Shown piece after piece: positions 33,195-41,677 of a DNA stretch of 64,000 bases. The stretch lies in contig JBLRWH010000005.1 of the NCBI GenBank assembly GCA_047921395.1, forward strand, positions 1 through 64,000. Reading direction: 5' to 3'. A model generated the notes under the pieces. It did not search any database. It was not told where the DNA came from and was given only the letters and a program-made list of their open reading frames with translations. This stretch comes from XN24 sp047921395 (GTDB taxonomy: Bacteria; Pseudomonadota; Gammaproteobacteria; Steroidobacterales; XN24). Numbering within the stretch: the first letter of the stretch is position 1; each line of letters starts with the position of its first letter. The translations under genes were made by a program, and so were the position numbers.

Positions 33195-35831
33195 TCAGCG
33201 CGCGGCCGCGGGCTGGTCAAGACGCGCCTTCAGCTGCTCGCCAAGCGCGTCGCGGGCAGCCGCGTCAAGGGTCTCGCCCTCGTGCGTGGTGATGTAGAAC
33301 ACGTCCTCGGCGCGCTCGCCGACCGTCATGATTTTGGCGGCGCGCAGCGAGACGTTGTTCTCGTAGAACGCCTTGCCGACCTCGCACAACAGGCCCGGCC
33401 GATCCGCCGCGACGAGTTCGAGCACGGTACGCCGTCCGTCGAGATCCTCGGAGAAGGCGATGCGCGTCGGCGTTGAAAAGAGCCTCACCTGCCGTGGCGG
33501 TTGGCGCATCACGGTCGGCATGCGCCCGCTATGCTCGAGGGTCGCCTTGCGCACGGCGGCCTCGATCTGTACCAGCCGCTCGTGGTCGTCGATCGGGGTG
33601 CCGTCGTTCTCCAGCACTACGTAGGTATGCACGTTGCGCCCATCGCCCACGGGGACGACGCGGGCATCGAGGATATTGAGGCCGAGCTCGTCCAGCGCGC
33701 CGGTGGCACGCGCGAAACTGTGCTGTCCGCTGACCGTGCAGATCATGATGGCCGTGCCGCCGCGCCCTGTCTGCTGTTCGACCGAGACGGCAGACTGCTC
33801 GCCACGGTCCTCGAGCCCCGCGAGGACACGGATGTGCCATGCGATCTCCTCCGGCGTGTGGCGCAGGAAATACTCGCCGGCAAAACCACCCCAGACCTCG
33901 CGCGCGCGCGCGGCGCGGATGCCGCGCGCAGCGAGCAGCGCCAGCGCGCCTTCCTGGGTCTCGGCGATCAGTTGCTCGGAGTCGATCGGGGACTCGAGCC
34001 CGGCGCGCAACGCCCGCTTGACGCTGTCGTAGAATTCCTCGAACAGGGACGCTTTCCATGCGTTCCACAGCTTGGGGCTCGTGCCGCGTACGTCCGCGAC
34101 CGTGAGCACGTAGAGATAGTCCAGGTGGGCCTCGTCACCCACGCGGCGGGCGAACTCCGCGACCACCGCCGGGTCGTAGATGTCTTTTTTCTGCGCGGTG
34201 ATGGAGAACACGAGGTGGTGCCGTACCAGCCATGCGACGAGCCGGGCGTCATAGGGCGACAGGCCGTGCTCAAGACAGAACGCCTCGGCGTCGACCGCCC
34301 CCAGTTCCGAGTGATCTCCGCCGCGTCCCTTGGCGATGTCGTGGAACAGCCCGGCCAGGTACGCGAGCTCTGGCTTCGGCAGCGACTGCATGATGCGGCT
34401 GCACATCGGCATCTCGTGGTCGAAGCGCGACAACGCGAAGCGCCTCAGGTTCGAGACGACGAACAAGGTGTGCGCATCCACGGTGTAGGCGTGAAACAGG
34501 TCGAACTGCATGCGTCCGGTAACGCGGCCGAACGCGGGGATATAGCGGGCCAGCACGCCGTAGCGGTTCATGCGCCGCAACTCGTGGGTGACGCCCGCCG
34601 GCGCACGGATGATGTCCATGAACAGGCGGTGATGACGCGGATTCTGGCGGAATTCTTCGTCGATCAGCGGCAGCGCGCGGCGCACCTGGCGGATGGTACC
34701 GGCGCTCACGCCTTTCAGCCCGGGCTCCTGCTGCAGCAACAGGAATATTTCCAGCAGCGCGGCGGGCGAGCGCTCGAAGACGTCGTCGTCCTTGACCTCG
34801 AGGAAGTTGTTGCGCACCTGGAACCTTGCGTTCAGCGATCGTGGCGGCGCGGCCGGATCGAGCAGGATCGCTTCTTCGAACAGCTGCAGCAGCATCTCGT
34901 TGAGCCGGGCGAGTTCCTGCACCGTGCGATAGTACTTCTGCATGAACTGCTCGACGGCGAGCGTAAAGCTGGCATCCTCGTAGCCGAACATCTGGGCCAG
35001 GTTGACCTGGTGGTCGAACAGCAGGCGATCCTCGCGGCGCCCGGTGATGGTGTGCAGCGCCCAGCGGATCCGCCACAAGAAGTTCTGGCCGGCGAGCAGC
35101 CGGCGGTACTCGTAGTCGGTGAGGAAGCCTTGCTGCGCGAGCTGGTGCAGGCTGCCGATGCCGAAATGGCGCCGCGCGACCCAGCAGACGACCTGGATGT
35201 CCCGCAGGCCGCCGGGACTGCCCTTGATGTTCGGCTCCAGGTTATGGGCCGTGTCGTGGTAGCGGTGGTGCCGGGCGGTCTGCTCCGCGCACTTGGCCGC
35301 AAAGAATGCCTGCGGGGGCCACAACCGGTCGGGGCTGGTGACGCCCTGCATCGCTTCGAAGAGGGCCGCCTTCCCGTCCAGCAGGCGGGACTCCATCAGC
35401 GTGGTGACCACGGTGACGTCGGCCTCGGCCTGTCGAGTGCACTCGGCAACCGTGCGGACGCTGTGGCCGACCTCGAGGCCGATGTCCCAGAGGAACGTGA
35501 GGAAGCCGGCGACTCGATCCTGCCAGGCGGCGCCGTCCCCGTCCGGGACGATGATCATGATGTCGATGTCGGAGCAGGGGTGCAGCTCGCCGCGGCCGTA
35601 GCCGCCGACGGCGACCAATGCCAGCTGCTCCGCGGCCTCGCCGAGATGCATGCGCCAGGCGCGCACCAGCGCGATGTCGATCAGGCGGGCGCGATCGCGC
35701 ACCAGGTGGTCGACGGGTTCGTCCGCCTTGAAGCGCTGGCGCAGTCCCAGGTCGCCGGCCTCCAGGACCTGCCGGAAGATCCTGATCGTCTCGATGCCCG
35801 GGCTCACCTCGGGCCCGGGCAGTGTCGGCAT
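33195..35831 (-). CDS. glnD: [Protein-PII] uridylyltransferase/uridylyl-removing enzyme
   Basis: GlnD senses glutamine and uridylylates or deuridylylates PII proteins. Domains in order: nucleotidyltransferase (GGYGRGELHPCSDIDIMII), a helical PII-UTase domain, an HD hydrolase domain (LFHDIAKGRGGDHSELG), and two ACT domains (VSGQHSFARATGALDELGL; AADRPGLLCEVGKAF). Length from ATG 35831 is 878 residues, near the E. coli 890. GTG 35870, 8 nt past the map stop, is an alternative start giving 891 residues. Confidence 0.96.
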   Translation of the reverse strand: MPTLPGPEVSPGIETIRIFRQVLEAGDLGLRQRFKADEPVDHLVRDRARLIDIALVRAWRMHLGEAAEQLALVAVGGYGRGELHPCSDIDIMIIVPDGDGAAWQDRVAGFLTFLWDIGLEVGHSVRTVAECTRQAEADVTVVTTLMESRLLDGKAALFEAMQGVTSPDRLWPPQAFFAAKCAEQTARHHRYHDTAHNLEPNIKGSPGGLRDIQVVCWVARRHFGIGSLHQLAQQGFLTDYEYRRLLAGQNFLWRIRWALHTITGRREDRLLFDHQVNLAQMFGYEDASFTLAVEQFMQKYYRTVQELARLNEMLLQLFEEAILLDPAAPPRSLNARFQVRNNFLEVKDDDVFERSPAALLEIFLLLQQEPGLKGVSAGTIRQVRRALPLIDEEFRQNPRHHRLFMDIIRAPAGVTHELRRMNRYGVLARYIPAFGRVTGRMQFDLFHAYTVDAHTLFVVSNLRRFALSRFDHEMPMCSRIMQSLPKPELAYLAGLFHDIAKGRGGDHSELGAVDAEAFCLEHGLSPYDARLVAWLVRHHLVFSITAQKKDIYDPAVVAEFARRVGDEAHLDYLYVLTVADVRGTSPKLWNAWKASLFEEFYDSVKRALRAGLESPIDSEQLIAETQEGALALLAARGIRAARAREVWGGFAGEYFLRHTPEEIAWHIRVLAGLEDRGEQSAVSVEQQTGRGGTAIMICTVSGQHSFARATGALDELGLNILDARVVPVGDGRNVHTYVVLENDGTPIDDHERLVQIEAAVRKATLEHSGRMPTVMRQPPRQVRLFSTPTRIAFSEDLDGRRTVLELVAADRPGLLCEVGKAFYENNVSLRAAKIMTVGERAEDVFYITTHEGETLDAAARDALGEQLKARLDQPAAAR

Positions 35832-35878
35832 GGTATCCGCCAGGGGGGCGGTCCGCGCGGCTGGGTCCACGGGAGTGT

Positions 35879-36649
35879 TCAGATCCGCCCCGAGGCGCCG
35901 AGCGTGAGGACCTCGTGGCCGTCCTCGGTCACGAGGATCGTGTGCTCCCATTGTGCCGACAGTGAGTGATCCTTGGTCACGACGGTCCAGCCGTCGGGCA
36001 GGAGGCGCACGTCACGCTTGCCGGCGTTGACCATCGGCTCGATCGTGAATGTCATGCCCGGGACGAGCTCAAGGCCGGTACCGGGCTTGCCGTAGTGCAG
36101 CACCTGCGGATCTTCGTGGAACTCACGGCCGATGCCATGCCCGCAGTACTCGCGCACGACAGAGCAGTGCTGTGCCTCGACATAAGCCTGGATGACATGG
36201 CCGATATCCCCGAGACGGACGCCTGGCGCGACGATCTCGATGCCGCGGCGCATGGCCTCGTGCGATACCTCGCTGACGCGGCGGCCGCTGACCGTAGGCT
36301 CGCCGACGAAGAACATCCGGCTGGTGTCCCCGTGCCACCCGTCCTTGATGACGGTGATGTCGATATTCACGATGTCGCCCTTCTTGAGCCTGCGGTCGCC
36401 GGGGATGCCGTGGCACACGACGTGGTTGACCGAGGTGCAGATGGACTTCGGAAACCCCCGGTAATTCAGCGGCGCGGGAATGGCAGCGAGGCTGCCGGTG
36501 ATGTACTCGTGGCAGATCGCGTCGAGCTCGTCGGTCGACACGCCCGGCTGGACGTGCGCGCCGATCATGTCGAGCACTTCGGCGGCCAGGCGCCCGGCCT
36601 GGCGCATCCCGTCGCGCTCGGCGGCGGTCTTCTTGATAGTCACGGGCAT
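35879..36649 (-). CDS. map: Type I methionine aminopeptidase
   Basis: Removes the initiator Met from nascent proteins. All five metal ligands are recognisable: Asp in NIDITV, Asp in GWHGDTSRMF, His in GHGIGREFHE, Glu in TIEPMV and Glu in SAQWEHT. ATG 36649 (MPVTIKKTAAERDGMRQAG) matches the usual family N terminus at 256 residues; ATG 36706 would add 19 residues. Lies divergent to rpsB, the standard gammaproteobacterial arrangement. A CCCCGG-N6-CCGGGG hairpin sits in the spacer at 36730-36747. Confidence 0.96.
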   Translation of the reverse strand: MPVTIKKTAAERDGMRQAGRLAAEVLDMIGAHVQPGVSTDELDAICHEYITGSLAAIPAPLNYRGFPKSICTSVNHVVCHGIPGDRRLKKGDIVNIDITVIKDGWHGDTSRMFFVGEPTVSGRRVSEVSHEAMRRGIEIVAPGVRLGDIGHVIQAYVEAQHCSVVREYCGHGIGREFHEDPQVLHYGKPGTGLELVPGMTFTIEPMVNAGKRDVRLLPDGWTVVTKDHSLSAQWEHTILVTEDGHEVLTLGASGRI

Positions 36650-36750
36650 GGCGCTGGCGGCCTCCCGAGCCGCGTCCTGATGGTGTCCGAAGAGGGAGAA
36701 CTTCATCCCGGTTCAACCACTTAGTGTGGCCCCGGAGACGACCGGGGAGA

Positions 36751-36779
36751 TTGTCCAGACAGGCGACCTATGGTATAAA
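36751..36779 (+). promoter_or_regulatory. rpsB promoter
   Basis: TTGTCC (36751-36756), a 17-bp spacer and TATAAA (36774-36779) form a strong sigma70 promoter about 125 bp upstream of rpsB, followed by a GC-rich GCGCGCG discriminator-like segment typical of growth-rate-controlled ribosomal promoters. Confidence 0.75.
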
Positions 36780-36810
36780 GCGCGCGCCTTAATCGCAATT
36801 AAATCCCACA

Positions 36811-36878
36811 CACGCACCGTCACGCCCGGCTGGGTGCCGACTTTCCGCAGGAAAGAAGGTTGCCGGGTGGGGTGCGTG
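36811..36878 (+). promoter_or_regulatory. Structured rpsB leader (possible S2 autoregulatory element)
   Basis: The leader can fold into one long hairpin: CACGCACC pairs with GGTGCGTG (36811-36818 with 36871-36878), CGCCCGGC with GCCGGGTG inside it (one G-T pair), and an apical CTTTCC-GCA-GGAAAG. The structure ends just before the RBS (GAAGGAG). S2 is known to repress rpsB-tsf through the rpsB leader in enterobacteria; that this leader does the same is inferred. Confidence 0.6.
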
Positions 36879-36903
36879 GAGGCTTAACCCGAAGGAGTAC
36901 AAC

Positions 36904-37794
36904 ATGGCTTCTATCTCCATGCGCCAGATGCTGGAGGCCGGCGTTCATTTCGGCCACCAGACCCGTTTCTGGAACCCGAAGATGTCACCCTACATCTTTG
37001 GCGAACGTAACAAGATTCACATCATTAATCTCGAGAAGACCCTGCCGCTTTACATCAAGTCGCAGGACTTCATTCGCAAGCTGGCGACTGACGGCGGCAG
37101 CGTGCTGTTCGTCGGCACGAAGCGCTCGGCGCGCGAGTCGATCCAGCGCGAGGCGGAACGCTGCGGCATGCCTTTCGTCAGCTATCGCTGGCTCGGCGGG
37201 ATGTTGACCAACTACAAGACGGTCAAGCAGTCGATCAAGCGGCTGTTCGATCTCGAGGCCATGTCCGAGGACGGGACTTTCGAGAGCCTGACCAAGAAAG
37301 AGGTGCTGGGCCTGAAGCGCGAGATGGATAAGCTCGAGCGCAGCCTGGGCGGCATCAAGCATATGGGCTCGCTACCCGATGCGCTGTTCATCGTCGATAT
37401 CGAGCACGAGCGCATCGCCGTGCTCGAGGCCAACAAGCTCGGCATTCCGATCGTCGCGATCGTCGACACGAACTGCTCGCCCGAGGGTATCGACTACGTG
37501 ATCCCGGGCAACGATGACGCCATGCGGGCGATCCAGCTTTACACCAGCGGAATCGCAGATGCCGTGCTCGAGGGCAAGGCGTCCGTGCCGGAAGTGCCGG
37601 CAGGCGAAGACGACTTCGTCGAGGTCGACGAGCGTGACTCCGGGCCTCGCAAGGGCGCCCGCAAGGCCGATGGTGGCCGCCCGCGGGCCGCTCCAGCGGC
37701 GCCGGCGGACACGGCCGCGCCGGAAGCCGCGGCGGCCGCGCCAGTCGCCCCGGCAGCTCCGGAGGCTCCGGCTGAAGGAGGTGAGCAGGCATGA
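36904..37794 (+). CDS. rpsB: 30S ribosomal protein S2
   Basis: S2 of the small ribosomal subunit. The core (ISMRQMLEAGVHFGHQTRFW, FVGTKRSARE, YRWLGGMLTNYKT, NCSPEGIDYVIPGNDDA) is canonical. At 296 residues it is about 55 longer than E. coli S2 because of a C-terminal Ala/Pro-rich, low-complexity tail. RBS GAAGGAG precedes ATG 36904. The stop overlaps tsf (ATGA). Confidence 0.98.
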   Translation: MASISMRQMLEAGVHFGHQTRFWNPKMSPYIFGERNKIHIINLEKTLPLYIKSQDFIRKLATDGGSVLFVGTKRSARESIQREAERCGMPFVSYRWLGGMLTNYKTVKQSIKRLFDLEAMSEDGTFESLTKKEVLGLKREMDKLERSLGGIKHMGSLPDALFIVDIEHERIAVLEANKLGIPIVAIVDTNCSPEGIDYVIPGNDDAMRAIQLYTSGIADAVLEGKASVPEVPAGEDDFVEVDERDSGPRKGARKADGGRPRAAPAAPADTAAPEAAAAAPVAPAAPEAPAEGGEQA

Positions 37795-38666
37795 ATATTT
37801 CAGCAACACTGGTCAAGGAGCTCCGCGAGCGCACCGGCGCCGGCATGATGGAGTGCAAGAGGGCGCTGGTTGAGACCGGCGGCGACCTCGAGATCGCGAT
37901 TGAGCACATGCGGAAGCAGGGGCTTGCCAAGGCCGACAAGAAGGCGGGCAGGATCGCGGCGGAGGGACTCGTCGTCGTGACGACCACCGCCGACCACCAC
38001 GCCGCAGCTGTCATCGAGGTCAACTGCGAAACCGATTTTGTCGCCGGCGGCGATGATTTCCGCAATTTCGCCCGAGGCGTGGGCGAGCTCGTGCTCGAGA
38101 CGCGACCTGCTGACATGGAGGCGCTGCTTGCGACGTCCATGGGCGGTGCCAGCGTCGAGGAAACGCGCCGTGGCCTGGTCGCGAAGATCGGCGAGAACAT
38201 CGGCGTGCGCCGCTTCGAGATAGTGGAGTCTGCAGGGATCGTCGGCAGCTACGTGCACGGCACCCGGATCGGCGTGCTGGTGGCGCTCGAGGGTGGCGAC
38301 GAGGGTCTTGCCCGGGACCTGGCGATGCATGTTGCGGCGTCGCGGCCGCAGTACGTGGACGAGACCGAGATTCCCGGCGATTTCCTGGCCAAGGAGCGGG
38401 AAATCCTCGTGGAGCAGGCCAAGGGCGAGGGCAAGCCCGCCGAGATCATCGCCAAGATGGTCGAGGGCCGGCTGCGCAAGCAGCTTGCCGAGATCACGTT
38501 GATGGGCCAGCCATTCATCAAGGACCCGGATACGAAGGTGAGCAAGCTGCTGGCCGACCACGGCGCGGCGGTGAAGCGCTTCGTCCGCTTTGAGGTCGGC
38601 GAGGGCATCGAGAAGAAGGCCGATAACTTCGTCGAGGAAGTGATGGCGCAGGTGCGTGGCGCCTGA
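37791..38666 (+). CDS. tsf: Elongation factor Ts
   Basis: Nucleotide exchange factor for EF-Tu, 291 residues. The N-terminal UBA-like module (LVKELRERTGAGMMECKRAL), the EF-Tu contact CETDFVAGGDDF and the HVAAS-like AMHVAASRPQYV segment are all present. Translationally coupled to rpsB; the transcript probably ends at the terminator 38735-38762. Confidence 0.98.
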   Translation: MNISATLVKELRERTGAGMMECKRALVETGGDLEIAIEHMRKQGLAKADKKAGRIAAEGLVVVTTTADHHAAAVIEVNCETDFVAGGDDFRNFARGVGELVLETRPADMEALLATSMGGASVEETRRGLVAKIGENIGVRRFEIVESAGIVGSYVHGTRIGVLVALEGGDEGLARDLAMHVAASRPQYVDETEIPGDFLAKEREILVEQAKGEGKPAEIIAKMVEGRLRKQLAEITLMGQPFIKDPDTKVSKLLADHGAAVKRFVRFEVGEGIEKKADNFVEEVMAQVRGA

Positions 38667-38734
38667 GGCCCGCGGTGCAATTTCTTAATTCGCTGTCCAT
38701 GGGCCACGGCGTCCCCGGATGAGGTAAGCTTAAG

Positions 38735-38762
38735 GACCCCGCGGACAGCGGGGTTCTTTTTT
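38735..38762 (+). terminator. Intrinsic terminator between tsf and pyrH
   Basis: A stem ACCCCGC / GCGGGGT with a 5-nt loop is followed by TCTTTTTT. It separates the rpsB-tsf unit from pyrH; partial read-through is possible because no strong promoter for pyrH is visible. Confidence 0.88.
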
Positions 38763-38801
38763 GCGGCAGGCTCTGCCAAGGCATTGATTGCAGGGGGCAA
38801 G

Positions 38802-39542
38802 ATGACCCGGAAAATTCCGAAACGAATCCTCCTCAAGCTCAGCGGCGAGGCACTCCTCGGGAGGGTCGATTACGGCATCGATCCCGAGGTGATCAACCGC
38901 ATCGCGAGCGAGGTGCGTGACGTCCGTGAGCTGGGCGTCCAGGTCGCGGTCGTGATCGGCGGCGGCAACATCTTCCGCGGCGCGGGATTGGCCCAGGGCG
39001 GCATGGACCGGGTCACCGGCGACCACATGGGGATGCTGGGCACGGTCATCAACTCGCTGGCGCTGCAGGATGCGCTCGAGAAACTCGGGGTGCACGCGCG
39101 CGTCATGTCGGCCATCAAGATCAACGAGGTTTGCGAGGACTACATCCGGCGTCGCGCGATCCGCCACCTGGAGAAAAGTCGCGTGGTCATCTTCGCGGCC
39201 GGGACAGGCAACCCGTTTTTCACGACCGATACCGCTGCGAGCCTCAGGGCCACCGAGATGAACGCGGATCTGCTGTTGAAGGCCACCAAGGTCAATGGTG
39301 TCTTCTCTGCCGACCCGAAGCGTTTTCCCGACGCGGAACGTTACACCCGGCTGACCTATGACGAGGTGCTGGATGCGCGGCTCGGCGTCATGGACGCCAC
39401 GGCCGTGGTCATGTGCCGCGACAACGACCTGCCCTTGCGGGTCTTCAACCTGCACAACAAGGGCGATCTGCTCAGGATCATCAACGGCGAGGACATCGGC
39501 ACCCTGGTGACCCGGGCCGCGGATCCCGCCGCCGACGCGTGA
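38802..39542 (+). CDS. pyrH: UMP kinase
   Basis: Phosphorylates UMP to UDP; bacterial UMP kinases belong to the amino acid kinase fold. Seen: RILLKLSGEALLG, VVIGGGNIFRG, DHMGMLGTVINSLALQ, GTGNPFFTTDTAA. ATG 38802 follows AGGGGGC; an in-frame start at 38784 is less typical. 246 residues. The product feeds CTP synthesis (pyrG in the same block). Confidence 0.97.
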   Translation: MTRKIPKRILLKLSGEALLGRVDYGIDPEVINRIASEVRDVRELGVQVAVVIGGGNIFRGAGLAQGGMDRVTGDHMGMLGTVINSLALQDALEKLGVHARVMSAIKINEVCEDYIRRRAIRHLEKSRVVIFAAGTGNPFFTTDTAASLRATEMNADLLLKATKVNGVFSADPKRFPDAERYTRLTYDEVLDARLGVMDATAVVMCRDNDLPLRVFNLHNKGDLLRIINGEDIGTLVTRAADPAADA

Positions 39543-39554
39543 GAGGAAACGAGC

Positions 39555-40112
39555 ATGTTGCAGGAAATCAAGAAGGACGCCGCCGAGCGGATGAACAAGA
39601 GCATCGAGGCGTTGCGCAGCGAGCTGAAGAAGCTGCGCACCGGCCGGGCCCACACCAGCCTCCTCGATCACGTCACGGTCGAGTATTACGGCAGCGCCGT
39701 GCCGTTGAGCCAGGTGGCCAATATCGGGGTCGAGGACTCGCGGACGCTCACCATCACGCCATGGGAGCGGCAGATGGTGCAGCCGGTCGAGAAGGCGATC
39801 ATGACCTCCGATCTCGGCCTCAACCCGAACACCGCGGGCACCGTGATTCGCGTGCCCCTGCCGCCGCTCACCGAGGAGCGACGGCGCGACATGGGCAAGG
39901 TCGTCCGCCACGAGGGCGAGAACGCCAAGGTCGCGATCCGCAACATCCGGCGGGATGCCCTGCACCAGGTCAAGGAGCTGCTGAAGGAGAAGGAAATTTC
40001 CGAGGACGACGATCGCCGCGCCCACGACGAGATCCAGCAGTTGACCGACAAGCACATCGAGGTCGTGGACAAGGTCGTCGCGGAGAAGGAGCAGGAACTG
40101 CTCGAGGTCTGA
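39555..40112 (+). CDS. frr: Ribosome recycling factor
   Basis: A 185-residue RRF that splits post-termination ribosomes with EF-G. Typical pieces: MNKSIEALRSELKKLRTGRA, VEYYGSAVPLSQVANI, RVPLPPLTEERRRDMGK, AIRNIRRDA. It lies 12 bp after pyrH, the usual order. Confidence 0.98.
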   Translation: MLQEIKKDAAERMNKSIEALRSELKKLRTGRAHTSLLDHVTVEYYGSAVPLSQVANIGVEDSRTLTITPWERQMVQPVEKAIMTSDLGLNPNTAGTVIRVPLPPLTEERRRDMGKVVRHEGENAKVAIRNIRRDALHQVKELLKEKEISEDDDRRAHDEIQQLTDKHIEVVDKVVAEKEQELLEV

Positions 40113-40136
40113 GCCCAGGTGCCAGGCGGATCCCCA

Positions 40137-40883
40137 ATGAACCCTCCCGACATGCCTGCCCATGTCGCCGTCATCATGGATGGCAATGGCCGCTGGGCCC
40201 GGCAGCGGGCCCTGCCGCGGCAGGCCGGCCACCGGGCTGGCGTGCGCACGGCACGGCAGATCGTCGAGGCCTGTGCGAAGCGCGGTATCGGCACTCTCAC
40301 GCTGTTTGCGTTCTCAAGCGAGAACTGGCGGCGTCCCCGGCGTGAAGTCGGAGCGCTGATGAGGTTGTTCGTGGAAGCGCTGGACCGCGAGGTCGAGGAG
40401 TTGCATGCCAACGGCATCCGCCTCGCGTTCATCGGGGATCGCGCGGGGCTCTCCTCGGCGCTCAAGACGCGCATGGAGACAGCGGAGGCGCGCACCTGCG
40501 ACAACCGTCGGCTTACGCTCGTGGTGGCGCTGGCCTATGGCGGACGCTGGGACATCGTGCACGCTGCGCAAGGCCTGGCACGCGAGGCCGCGGCGGGCCG
40601 TCTCGATCCGGACGCCATCGACGAGCGGGCCGTCGCGGAGCGGCTGGCGCTGGCGGGGCTGCCGGACCCGGACCTGCTGATCCGCACCGGCGGTGAACAC
40701 CGGATCAGCAACTTCCTGCTCTGGAATCTCGCCTACGCGGAATGTTATTTCACTGATCGTCTCTGGCCCGACTTCGACGAGACCGACCTGGACGCAGCAC
40801 TTGAGCGCTTCAGGGCCGTCGAGCGTCGCTTCGGCATGACCTCTGAACAGGTCGATCCGGCAAGCAAGGATGCGGAATGCTGA
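40137..40883 (+). CDS. uppS: Undecaprenyl diphosphate synthase (isoprenyl transferase)
   Basis: Cis-prenyltransferase making the C55 lipid carrier for peptidoglycan and LPS. Conserved motifs: HVAVIMDGNGRWARQRALPR with the catalytic Asp, FAFSSENWRRP, and RTGGEHRISNFLLWNLAYAE. ATG 40137 follows AGGCGGA at good spacing; GTG 40119 is possible. About 248 residues. Overlaps cdsA by 7 nt. Confidence 0.97.
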   Translation: MNPPDMPAHVAVIMDGNGRWARQRALPRQAGHRAGVRTARQIVEACAKRGIGTLTLFAFSSENWRRPRREVGALMRLFVEALDREVEELHANGIRLAFIGDRAGLSSALKTRMETAEARTCDNRRLTLVVALAYGGRWDIVHAAQGLAREAAAGRLDPDAIDERAVAERLALAGLPDPDLLIRTGGEHRISNFLLWNLAYAECYFTDRLWPDFDETDLDAALERFRAVERRFGMTSEQVDPASKDAEC

Positions 40884-41677
40884 AGGAACGGATCATCACC
40901 GCGGCGCTGTTGGCGATCGCACTGCTGACGGTGCTGTTTTTCGCGTCTGCCGACGTCGGCGTGGTCCTGTTCGGCCTGTTGCTGCTGGTGGCTGGCTGGG
41001 AATGGGCGGGATTGGCGCAGGCCCGGCGCCCGCTTTACCGGGCAATGTTCGTGCTGCTTATTGCGCTCCTGATCGGGTGGCTGGCCTGGTGGACCCCGAC
41101 CGGACGCATGCCGCTTGCGCTGTTGTGGGTGCAGCTCGGCATCTGGGCGCTGGCGGCCGGGCTGCTGGTCCGGTTCCCGCTGCCATTGCCGCCGCGCATG
41201 GTGGCGCTGGTGGGTCTGATCCTGTTGCCGCTCGCGTGGCTGGCTTTCGCGCACCTGCTGAAGACCCGGGCCTTCGGTGCGTCCTGGGTCCTGTACCTGT
41301 TCCTCGTGGTGGCGGCCGCGGACGTGGGCGCCTATTTTGTCGGCCGGCGCTTCGGTCGTACCAAGCTTGCGCCGCAGGTCAGTCCAGGCAAGACGCGCGA
41401 GGGATTGTTCGGCGGCCTGGCCCTGGTGGCCTGCGTCGGGATCGGCGGCGCGCTCTGGTTCGACGTTTCGGTGCCCGGGCTGCTTGCGCTCGCTCTCGCG
41501 GTCGCCGGGGTGTCCGTGGTCGGGGACCTCGGTGTCAGCATGCTCAAGCGCAGCGCCGGATTGAAGGACAGCGGCCAATTATTCCCCGGCCACGGCGGCG
41601 TGCTGGACCGGATCGACAGCCTGCTCGCTGCGATCCCGGTGTATGTGCTCGGACTCCACTGGCTGGTTGCACCGTGA
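40877..41677 (+). CDS. cdsA: Phosphatidate cytidylyltransferase
   Basis: Inner-membrane enzyme that makes CDP-diacylglycerol from phosphatidate and CTP. Eight or so membrane helices and the family signature near the C terminus (SMLKRSAGLKDSGQLFPGHG, GGVLDRIDSL), plus SPGKTREGLFGG, are present. 266 residues. The stop overlaps the GTG of dxr. Confidence 0.96.
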   Translation: MLKERIITAALLAIALLTVLFFASADVGVVLFGLLLLVAGWEWAGLAQARRPLYRAMFVLLIALLIGWLAWWTPTGRMPLALLWVQLGIWALAAGLLVRFPLPLPPRMVALVGLILLPLAWLAFAHLLKTRAFGASWVLYLFLVVAAADVGAYFVGRRFGRTKLAPQVSPGKTREGLFGGLALVACVGIGGALWFDVSVPGLLALALAVAGVSVVGDLGVSMLKRSAGLKDSGQLFPGHGGVLDRIDSLLAAIPVYVLGLHWLVAP

